Assembly (NCBI GenBank): GCA_050250575.1
Contig: JBFWOJ010000020.1
Coordinates: 1 to 64,000 of the forward strand
DNA from: SHVO01 sp050250575
GTDB taxonomy: Bacteria > Pseudomonadota > Alphaproteobacteria > Rhodospirillales > Rhodospirillaceae
Reading direction: 5' to 3'
DNA: 64,000 nucleotides
This document shows, piece after piece, positions 58,215 to 64,000 of this stretch. The notes under the pieces are model-generated. The model was not told the DNA's origin. It ran no database searches and saw nothing but the letters and a program-made list of their open reading frames with translations. Numbering within the stretch: the first letter of the stretch is position 1; each line of letters begins with the position of its first letter. A program made the translations under genes and the position numbers.

Positions 58215-58883
58215 TTAGAGCGGCGTGAAGTTGTAGCGATAGTAGTCGAGCGAGCGCTCCGCGGTGGCCCGGCTGACGCCCGGATTGCGTTTGTTCACCG
58301 ATTCCAGCCGCGAGGGCGACAGGAACAGATGTCCTTCGTCGAGGCTGGTCCTCACGAAGACCGCTTCGGCGCGCACGGACAAATCGTCACCTCGGTTCGC
58401 CAGGCGTCCGAACACCGTCGCATCGTCGCCGCGCTCGATCGCATCGATCTCACCCGGAAGGCGCACGCGCACCAGCTGGTCGCCGCGCTGAAGCATCATG
58501 TGCTTGCCCGAGATGGTACGGACCATGCCGCTTACGGCCACTGGAGCGCCGTTCGGCAGGCGGCGCGCCTGAACGTCGATGCTTTCCTCGCCGATGACGG
58601 TGGTCCGTGTCGTCGTGGTCGTGGTCTGCGCCATGCGCAGATCGCGGTCTGCGACGCCGTCCTCGTACCCTAGGCGCCGGTCCCGCACGGTGACGTCGCG
58701 ATCATCGCCGTCCACCTGCCGCTGCACATATTCGGGATGATCTTCCTCGTGCAGCATGTAAGCGGAATCGTTAGCGGCGTTGTCCTGCCAGTTTGCCGGA
58801 CCATCGCTCATGGCGGGCGCCACGGCAAACGCCGCGCCCATTGCGACGATCGCGCCGACGGTCATTACGACTGCATTACGCAT
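58215..58883 (-). CDS. Exported protein with one OB-fold-like module
   Basis: 222 residues from the ATG at 58881-58883 (GAGGT upstream). Signal peptide MRNAVVMTVGAIVAMGAAFA. An acidic region (30-85) and a Thr-run (TTTTTTRTTV) lead into the module VAVSGMVRTISGKHMMLQRG and VRVRLPGEIDAIERGDDATV. This corresponds to one of the two modules in the protein at 11077-11760. The C-terminus (VNKRNPGVSRATAERSLDYY) may be an accessory helix. Function unknown; ligand binding in the periplasm is the usual guess for such folds. Confidence 0.75.
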   Translation of the reverse strand: MRNAVVMTVGAIVAMGAAFAVAPAMSDGPANWQDNAANDSAYMLHEEDHPEYVQRQVDGDDRDVTVRDRRLGYEDGVADRDLRMAQTTTTTTRTTVIGEESIDVQARRLPNGAPVAVSGMVRTISGKHMMLQRGDQLVRVRLPGEIDAIERGDDATVFGRLANRGDDLSVRAEAVFVRTSLDEGHLFLSPSRLESVNKRNPGVSRATAERSLDYYRYNFTPL

Positions 58884-59251
58884 GATTACCTCGTCCTGTT
58901 TCTTCCTACGCTGCCGTGCCAGCACCATTGTTCATCTTATTCACGGGTGGGCGGGGAGGCCTGGAGAGGTTGGCCGGCCCGTCCATCTTTTCCTGCGCCG
59001 ATCATCTCGGCGGTGAGTCCGATGAAGGCGACAGCCTTCACCTTTGCCTCTGACTCCCAATGGGGCGACTCCTTTGAATGTTCCGGTGCACGCGACCGCT
59101 GCGCGAGGGGACGCTTCGCTAAGCGCAGCGTCGGTTGAGACGCGCCTACATATGCGTGCGGGGCGGATATCATTGTTTCGTCACGCGAGCGTACGCACAT
59201 TCGAAACGCGGCGGCGGTATCCCTGCGCTTGTGACGAGGGAGGACCGCACC
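58884..59251. other. Intergenic region without a supported gene
   Basis: 368 bases. It contains a short hairpin, CGCTT-CGCT-AAGCG, at 59112-59125 inside a wider GACGCT/AGCGTC repeat (59110-59132). No promoter element was recognised with confidence. Confidence 0.35.
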
Positions 59252-59512
59252 GTGGACGATGCATCGCGCTGTTATGATCCGGGCTATGCCGCCGGTGCGA
59301 CCTTGAGACGCTGCGCCACGCCTTCCGAGACCGTGTGCGAGCAGGGGCTCGTGCTTCGCCTCGATAGCTGGGCGAGCCGTCATTTTGCGCGTTTTGCCGA
59401 TTCTCCGGCGTCGTACCGGCAGCTGTGCCGCGAGCACCTTCGCCGCGGGTTCCGTGACGGTTTCTGGGGCCGTGCCCGCGTCCGTGATGCGGCCTTGGAA
59501 CGCGTGGCCTAG
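59252..59512 (+). CDS. Small hypothetical protein, Cys/Arg-rich
   Basis: 86 residues from a GTG at 59252, supported by GAGGGAGG upstream. It contains three cysteines (RCYDPG, RRCATPSETVCEQG) and a repeated RxxF pattern, HFARFADSPASYRQLCREHL. It ends before a hairpin at 59536-59568. No family recognised. Confidence 0.45.
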   Translation: MDDASRCYDPGYAAGATLRRCATPSETVCEQGLVLRLDSWASRHFARFADSPASYRQLCREHLRRGFRDGFWGRARVRDAALERVA

Positions 59513-59535
59513 ATTGACGGAGCTTGGCGGTAAAA

Positions 59536-59568
59536 AAACCGCCGCCATCCAAAGGACGGCGACGGTTT
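59536..59568. terminator. Likely bidirectional terminator
   Basis: AAACCGCCGCC (59536-59546) pairs with GGCGACGGTTT (59558-59568) with one mismatch. The minus-strand tail is seven T; the plus-strand tail is TCTCTC. It closely resembles the terminator stem at 58113-58144. Confidence 0.6.
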
Positions 59569-59800
59569 CTCTCTCACCCACACCAGCACGAGAGACGCGG
59601 TATCATTTCCTCGAACCCGCGAGGCGTCCGCTTCGCCGCGCGTCACGGGCACATTCAACGGTTCTTATTCGCAGCATGAAACGGCGGCGGCAGAAGACGG
59701 GTTCCGGTGAATCCGCGCCGCGGGTTCCACGAAGGGTTGCCCACGCTGGTCGGAACTGCGCTGAAGGATCGACGCCGCAGCCGCGGCTGTGCCGGACAGG

Positions 59801-60019
59801 CTAGCGCGTTCTTTTCGTCCGCTCGCCGCCGTTGTCGTTCAACGGCAAGCTGCGCAAGCTCTGCTTGAACGCCTCTTCCAGCGTCCGCGGCCTGTTGTGC
59901 TTGCGCAGGAGGTCGCGCACGGCTTCATCGGCAAGCTCGTCGACCGGCCGCCCGAGATCCTGAGCCAGCACCGTGAGGATGCCGGCGAGATAGCCGTCGA
60001 GACCGATTTTCTTGCGCAT
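59801..60019 (-). CDS. Small hypothetical protein
   Basis: 72 residues from the ATG at 60017-60019 with GGGGGA upstream. KKIGLDGYLAGILTVLAQDL, then GRPVDELADEAVRDLLRKHN; helical with a basic tail. It could be a small DNA- or protein-binding factor, but no motif supports that. Confidence 0.55.
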   Translation of the reverse strand: MRKKIGLDGYLAGILTVLAQDLGRPVDELADEAVRDLLRKHNRPRTLEEAFKQSLRSLPLNDNGGERTKRTR

Positions 60020-60127
60020 GAAATCCCCCATCGCCGCGCTCATGCCTGTATACAGCAAGTCACACGCGCTGAGAATCCGACTCGGATGGCGTGAAAGTGC
60101 CGTCGCGCTTCAGTCGCAAGTTGCACG

Positions 60128-60553
60128 CTAATCCTTTCCGATGATCCGCAGACCCGCTCCGAACCGGTTCGTCGGACTCTCGGGCGCGTAGGGATTTCCC
60201 GCGCCGTATGGATTGTTCACGCTGTCGGGCGACGTCCGGCTGCCGTAGCGGCCGTAGGGATTGGAGATCGAATCCGGATCATAGGGATTGGCGCTCAGCT
60301 TGCCGCGGTAACGTCCGGCGCTGTCGTACAGCTCCGGCGCGTCGGTGGCGAAAGGATTGGTCGCGGATTGCGCGCTCGTCGGACGGCCATAGCGCCCCAT
60401 GGGGTTGATCACGCTGTCCGGCGCAAAACGCTGCGCGGGCGCGGCCGTGGATTGGGGCGCGTGGGGATTGGCGCTGAATTGGCCGAGATAGGTCTGCGCG
60501 GCCGCGACGCCGGTCGAAAGCGCAAGCACCGATGCGAGAATGAGCGTTCTCAT
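60128..60553 (-). CDS. Exported NPYGRYGS-repeat protein
   Basis: 141 residues from the ATG at 60551-60553 (AGGAGA upstream). Signal peptide MRTLILASVLALSTGVAAA. The mature part is built of degenerate repeats around SxNPYGRYGS and SPDSVNNPYG, about four to five copies rich in Asn, Pro, Tyr, Gly and Arg. Such short tyrosine-rich repeats occur in many soil bacteria; they are probably extended surface or periplasmic segments. Function unknown. Confidence 0.75.
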   Translation of the reverse strand: MRTLILASVLALSTGVAAAQTYLGQFSANPHAPQSTAAPAQRFAPDSVINPMGRYGRPTSAQSATNPFATDAPELYDSAGRYRGKLSANPYDPDSISNPYGRYGSRTSPDSVNNPYGAGNPYAPESPTNRFGAGLRIIGKD

Positions 60554-60624
60554 GGAAGTCTCCTTTCTTTCCCTGCGGAGCTTCGGCAGACCGTCGCCCG
60601 GAAGGCGAAGCAAAGCACGCCGGC

Positions 60625-60879
60625 CTACGCCGCCGCCTGGGCCTCTTGCACCTTCTCCTGATAGTCCGCGACCGTGTTCCACAGATCGCGCATCACGTGG
60701 CCGCCGCGGCGCTCGACCAGCTCGGCGTCGATATACTCCAGCACCGCTTGCACGCGGATCAGCGCCCGCTCGCCGGTGCCGGCGTGGCGCTCGAGACTCT
60801 TGAGCACTTCTTCGGTGGTCATCGGATGTTCGGTGGAGCGGGCCACGATCTGCCGCACCCAGTCGCCTGCGCTTCCCAT
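60625..60879 (-). CDS. Small hypothetical protein
   Basis: 84 residues, helical, with EEVLKSLERHAGTGERALIR and VQAVLEYIDAELVERRGGHV. The ATG at 60877-60879 follows AGGAGGCCC. Perhaps a small winged-helix-like domain; this is not established. Confidence 0.55.
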   Translation of the reverse strand: MGSAGDWVRQIVARSTEHPMTTEEVLKSLERHAGTGERALIRVQAVLEYIDAELVERRGGHVMRDLWNTVADYQEKVQEAQAAA

Positions 60880-61016
60880 GTTGGGCCTCCTGATTCTGCC
60901 GCCTCGCCGGGCTCCTCACCCGATTTTGCGAGGGGCATAGACCATAGACCGGCCTTGAGAACAAAACAAGAACATTTTAAAGGCCCCGGAAACCGGCATT
61001 GGAAGAGGAGGCGAGA

Positions 61017-61268
61017 GTGGGTGTTCTACGCGGCCCGTGGAGCGGCGATGGGGTGCTGACCACGCTCGAGGACTGTGTCAAAGCCGAGCGCGATCTCTGG
61101 GCCTTCTGCCGTCATTGCGGCCACGCCTCCCGCGTGCGCACCAAGGACCTCGTGCTGAAGCTCGACTTTGTATCGCTCGCCCAGGCCGCGCGCGCCATGC
61201 GCTGCATCAGATGCTCGCAGCGCGCCTGCATCCTTCTTCCGGACAGGAAGTGGGTGGGGCGGGATTAA
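61017..61268 (+). CDS. Small zinc-ribbon-like hypothetical protein
   Basis: 83 residues from a GTG at 61017 with AGGAGG five bases before. It has CRHCGH (about residues 30-35) and CIRCSQRAC near the end, a plausible four-cysteine zinc ribbon. LDFVSLAQAARAMRCIRCSQ is similar to short alphaproteobacterial proteins of unknown function. A long hairpin follows 29 bases after the stop. Confidence 0.6.
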   Translation: MGVLRGPWSGDGVLTTLEDCVKAERDLWAFCRHCGHASRVRTKDLVLKLDFVSLAQAARAMRCIRCSQRACILLPDRKWVGRD

Positions 61269-61296
61269 GCCGCGATGTTCACGATATTATTTCGTC

Positions 61297-61347
61297 ATCC
61301 TCCGGCGTCCCTGCGAAGCCCTGGCGAAGCAGGGGCGACCGGGGGAT
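61297..61347. repeat. Long imperfect palindromic element
   Basis: Left arm 61297-61314 (ATCCTCCGGCGTCCCTGC) pairs with right arm 61329-61347 with two mismatches and one bulge around a 14-base loop; TTTTT follows at 61351-61355. It looks like the palindromic intergenic repeats common in alphaproteobacteria and may also end transcription from 61017-61268. Confidence 0.6.
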
Positions 61348-61419
61348 CCATTTTTCGAGGCACACCGGTCGCGCGATGATCCCTCGCTCGCGCTGACGCT
61401 GGCGGCGCGTGCCGCAGGG

Positions 61420-62202
61420 TCACCGCCTGAACGTTAGGAACCTGTAGCCGGCGTCGAAGCGCTCTCGCACCCGCAGGTGCCCGTGGCGTCGATCCCACGC
61501 CCCGCTGCTAAGGTCGGCGCGCAATTTCGCGAGCCCACGCTCCACATGCACCGGATCGGCTTTCGCGAAGCCGGAATGGTTCGCGCGCAGGCTCGCGTCG
61601 AAATAGGCTTCAGGGGTATGCCAGTGCGCCGACATGAACTGGTCGCGCAGGTCGCGCGGCAAAGGGAAGGCGCGCACTTCTCCACGCCGTCCCGTCGCCG
61701 CCTCAGCCTCCGCGACGAACTCCTCGGTCCGCGGAAAGATGCGAAGCCCGTCTGCGATGATCTCGGGAAAATAGTCGTGGAACCAAAAGGGCTCGCTGCC
61801 GCGCGGATCGCACGTGAAGAACACGATGGTTCCGCGCGCGACGCGGTCCATCTCGCGCAACGTGGCGGCAAGGCTCCTGAAGTGATGCACCGCCAATACG
61901 CACATGGCGGCCTCGACGCACTGATCGCGAAGCGGCATCGCTTCGGCGAGGCCGCCGATCCAGGTGATGCGCTCGCATGCATCCGCCTGGGCGCGCATCA
62001 CCTGTGACGGCTCCAGCGCCAGCACGCGAAAACCCGCGGCCGCCACGGCGTTTGCATAGTTGCCCGAGCCGGCGCCGACGTCGCAGATCGCCGAGCCCGC
62101 CGCAACGTCCATGAGTTCGATCAGGGCGGCCGCGATCCGGGCATCGGCCGCCCGATGCGTGCGGTATTTGTCGCCGATGGTGTCGTAGAGGACCGCTGTC
62201 AC
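61420..62202 (-). CDS. Class I SAM-dependent methyltransferase
   Basis: 260 residues from a GTG at 62200-62202, preferred because GGAG stands eight bases upstream; a TTG six codons earlier is less likely. Methyltransf_11-type fold: ICDVGAGSGNYANAVAAAGF (motif I), VLALEPSQVMRAQADACERI, and the AEAMPLRDQCVEAAMCVLAV post-motif. The C-terminal half may bind the acceptor. Substrate unknown; it stands alone. Confidence 0.85.
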   Translation of the reverse strand: MTAVLYDTIGDKYRTHRAADARIAAALIELMDVAAGSAICDVGAGSGNYANAVAAAGFRVLALEPSQVMRAQADACERITWIGGLAEAMPLRDQCVEAAMCVLAVHHFRSLAATLREMDRVARGTIVFFTCDPRGSEPFWFHDYFPEIIADGLRIFPRTEEFVAEAEAATGRRGEVRAFPLPRDLRDQFMSAHWHTPEAYFDASLRANHSGFAKADPVHVERGLAKLRADLSSGAWDRRHGHLRVRERFDAGYRFLTFRR

Positions 62203-62275
62203 TCCGTTTTCTCCAGGCAAAGAATCAAGCGAATCAATTTACTGCACGCGCTGCGCGCCCCGCGTTACCTTAAGA

Positions 62276-62319
62276 TTGACAACGTCCCCATATAGTATAC
62301 AAATGCTCCCTAGGCATTT
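62276..62319 (+). promoter_or_regulatory. Promoter and palindromic operator before DUF3987 gene
   Basis: TTGACA at 62276-62281 with a weak -10 (TACAAA at 62298-62303, 16-base spacer). AAATGC (62301-62306) and GCATTT (62314-62319) form an inverted repeat around TCCCTAG with a central CCTAGG, overlapping the expected start point. This is typical of a repressor site. Confidence 0.5.
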
Positions 62320-62333
62320 AGAGGACTTTTTTC

Positions 62334-63668
62334 ATGGCTCCCAACCCGCCTGTCCCCAAGAACGGCACCGTTGCGTCCCGCGCGGTTGACAAGGCCGTGG
62401 CCGCGCCCGCGGCCGCTCCGCCCACCACGCTGTTGCGCGCCGTTTCGCCGGCCGCGCCTTATCCCGTCGACGCCCTCGGCCCGCTGCTGTCGCCGGCGGC
62501 CGCGGCGATCGCCGCGCGGACCCAAACCCCGCCCGCGCTCTGCGCCCAGGCGGTGCTCGCGGTCGCCGCGCTCGCCGCCCAGCGCCACATAGATGTGCGC
62601 CTGCCGACGGGCGAGCAGCAGCCCGCCTCGGCGCTCTTCCTTTGTATCGCCGAGGCCGGAGAGCGTGTGGGTGCGGTCAACGCGCTCGCCTTTGCTCCGG
62701 TCCGCGCGGCCGCTGCGCGCATGAAGGCCGCCCGGCCTTTAGCCGCGCCCCGGTTCCTGCGCGACGGCGCGGATTCGCGCGCGCATGCCTGGGGAAACGT
62801 CGGCGGCAACAGCCTGCTCCACGGGGCCGACTGCGCCGCCCTTGTCAGCGCCGCCCCGAGCCGGCGCCGCGCCGACGCGCTCGGCCTTTGCGCCCTTTGG
62901 GATGGCGCCGACAAATGTGTGCGTCTCTCCGCCCATCTCGTCGTTGCCCGCAACGATGCGGCGCGTTTCTTCGCCGACGCCGACCTCGCCGCGCGCGGGG
63001 TGCTCGGCCGGGTTCTCGCGGTTCATCCGCGGTCGTGCGTCGGCGCCCGTGAATGGCGCGGGGCCGGCGCACCGGCCCAGGTCCTCATCGCCTATAACAC
63101 ACGGATTGCGGAGCTGCTGTCGGGCGAGGAGCCGAAGCCTCAGCGCGTCATTTCCTTCTCGCCGGCCGCCGCCGGAGCGTGGTTCGACTTCGCCGCCGAG
63201 ATCGAGCGCGGGATGTCGGGATACGACGCAGCATCGCGGGCACTTGCGTGCCATCTGCCCGAACATGCCGCGCGGCTGGCGGCCATCCTCGCGTTCATGG
63301 CCGACCCCGAAGCCGCCGAGATCGCGCCGGACTTTCTTGCCGGCGCCATCGCGCTCGCGCGTCATTATGCAAGCGAAGCGCTGCGGCTGCCTGACTTGGA
63401 CGTCAGGGACGGCAGCCTCGGCGAGGCGGAGGAACTGCTCGGCTGGCTGCAGCGGACGCACAACGGGCATACCATTCTGCTGCGCGACGTCTATCGCAAG
63501 GGACCTCCATCGATACGCGATGCGAAAACGGCGCGCCGTTTGATGCGCGAACTCTTCGCAGCCGGCGCTGTCGTTCCCAAGCGCCGCGGCCCACACGGCA
63601 TCAACGAATGGGAGGTCATCGCCTCCGTTCCACAAGACGCCGCCACAATGTCGCGCGATGTCGCGTAA
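62334..63668 (+). CDS. DUF3987 domain protein
   Basis: 444 residues. After an Ala/Pro-rich start, YPVDALGPLLSPAAAAIAAR and PPALCAQAVLAVAALAAQRH lead into the DUF3987 core. The P-loop-like segment reads IAEAGERVGAVNA, which lacks the Lys-Ser of relatives, so ATP binding is doubtful. RFLRDGADSRAHAWGNVGGN, AGAWFDFAAEIERGM and HLPEHAARLAAILAFMADPE follow. Relatives occur in mobile and prophage-like regions, often with primase genes; none is seen here. The 3' end carries the first copies of a TGTCGCG repeat cluster. Confidence 0.85.
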   Translation: MAPNPPVPKNGTVASRAVDKAVAAPAAAPPTTLLRAVSPAAPYPVDALGPLLSPAAAAIAARTQTPPALCAQAVLAVAALAAQRHIDVRLPTGEQQPASALFLCIAEAGERVGAVNALAFAPVRAAAARMKAARPLAAPRFLRDGADSRAHAWGNVGGNSLLHGADCAALVSAAPSRRRADALGLCALWDGADKCVRLSAHLVVARNDAARFFADADLAARGVLGRVLAVHPRSCVGAREWRGAGAPAQVLIAYNTRIAELLSGEEPKPQRVISFSPAAAGAWFDFAAEIERGMSGYDAASRALACHLPEHAARLAAILAFMADPEAAEIAPDFLAGAIALARHYASEALRLPDLDVRDGSLGEAEELLGWLQRTHNGHTILLRDVYRKGPPSIRDAKTARRLMRELFAAGAVVPKRRGPHGINEWEVIASVPQDAATMSRDVA

Positions 63669-63790
63669 AGTCGCGTGGAATGTCGCGTGCGCGGGAAGCT
63701 CTCAAGCCGTTGGTCGATCGCACATTCTCGCTTCTCCGCCACAATGTCGCGCATGGAACGCGGTTTTTTGGTTACAATGTCCCGCGTAGT
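63640..63790 (+). repeat. Cluster of TGTCGCG repeats around DUF3987 3' end
   Basis: TGTCGCG or one-base variants occur at 63649, 63659, 63669 (AGTCGCG), 63681 and 63745. A longer unit CCGCCACAATGTCGCGC is repeated exactly near 63640-63656 and 63736-63752, and ACAATGTCCCGCG at 63774-63786 is a variant. The first copies are coding (end of DUF3987), the rest intergenic. Spacing of about 10, 10 and 12 bases in the first four units puts them on one DNA face, like a multisite binding array. Confidence 0.55.
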
Positions 63791-63823
63791 CTTCGCCTGC
63801 AGGATTTCTCTCCGGGGGTCTCC

Positions 63824-64000
63824 ATGACACTTCGCGCCGCCGTTGCCGCATTTGCGCTGCTCTTGCTCACCGCCGCCTCCGCGCCGCGCGAGTCGATGCT
63901 CGTTTCCACCGCCTGGCTTGCCGAGCATCTCGGCGATCCGGGCCTCGTCATTCTTCACGTCGGGACGCCCGCAAGCTACGCCACGCACATTCCCGGCGCG
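63824..64000 (+). CDS. Rhodanese-like sulfurtransferase, N-terminal end (cut by window edge)
   Basis: 59 codons are visible from the ATG at 63824: a signal peptide (MTLRAAVAAFALLLLTAASA) then LVSTAWLAEHLGDPGLVILH and VGTPASYATHIPGA, the start of an exported thiosulfate sulfurtransferase-like domain. The catalytic cysteine would lie beyond the window. Confidence 0.75.
   Translation, partial: MTLRAAVAAFALLLLTAASAPRESMLVSTAWLAEHLGDPGLVILHVGTPASYATHIPGA

Noticed and set aside
58937..59581. 214-codon minus-strand frame
   Set aside because: No ribosome site, mixed low-complexity translation, and it overlaps the better supported 86-residue gene and a hairpin.
63640..63790. CRISPR-like array
   Set aside because: Units are only 7-17 bases with irregular spacing, overlap a coding end, and no cas genes are present.

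Overview
The window is high-GC DNA from an alphaproteobacterium. The flagellar regulators are of the Caulobacter type (FlbD, FliX, FlbT, FlaF), and the flagellins carry an N-terminus (ERLATGLKVNSAIDDAL) like that of Rhodospirillales-type flagellins. A Micropepsales/Rhizomicrobium-like or related lineage would fit, but that placement is inference. No rRNA, tRNA or CRISPR array was seen.

Layout. 1-108 is the end of an IS630-family transposase. 746-6980 (minus) is an early flagellar operon, fliF-fliG-fliH/flbE-fliN-motA-like-flbD, matching the Caulobacter fliF operon except for the added motA-like gene. 7331-10467 (plus) is an NAD block: an NrtR-type regulator, nadA and nadC. 11970-17836 (minus) is the hook block: an unrecognised protein, fliK, flgD and flgE, with a good sigma-54 promoter in front of fliK. 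17954-31785 is packed with glycosyltransferases: two divergent TPR-GT9 genes, a GT41-like protein, a Kdo transferase (WaaA), and GT4, TPR-GT41, GT2-like and GT8-like enzymes. A cytoplasmic-looking HtrA and several unknown proteins sit among them. 32065-34026 and 38750-40832 hold four short flagellin paralogues in two tandem pairs. The pairs are separated by inorganic pyrophosphatase and a catabolic operon (tartrate/malate-type dehydrogenase, alanine dehydrogenase, APC permease). 40942-44561 is flbT-flaF followed directly by a 924-residue TPR-GT41 protein; another TPR-GT41 follows at 45135. 48247-54277 (minus) is flgI-flgJ-flgN-like-flgK-flgL behind a second sigma-54 promoter, with fliX divergent and dksA nearby. 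From 56 kb onward come small hypothetical proteins, an exported methyltransferase, a second methyltransferase, a lone DUF3987 protein with a nearby short-repeat cluster, and the start of a rhodanese.

How it fits together. The basal body, hook, junction and filament genes are present along with their class-specific regulators. Ten glycosyltransferases are interleaved with them, three of which fuse TPRs to a GT41 (OGT/SPINDLY) domain and two of which fuse TPRs to a GT9 domain. The most interesting reading is a large flagellin-glycosylation (or flagellum-coupled glycosylation) locus comparable in logic to Caulobacter FlmG. One transferase appears to be co-transcribed with the flagellin checkpoint genes flbT and flaF. 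No nonulosonic-acid biosynthesis genes are visible here, so the donor sugar is unknown.
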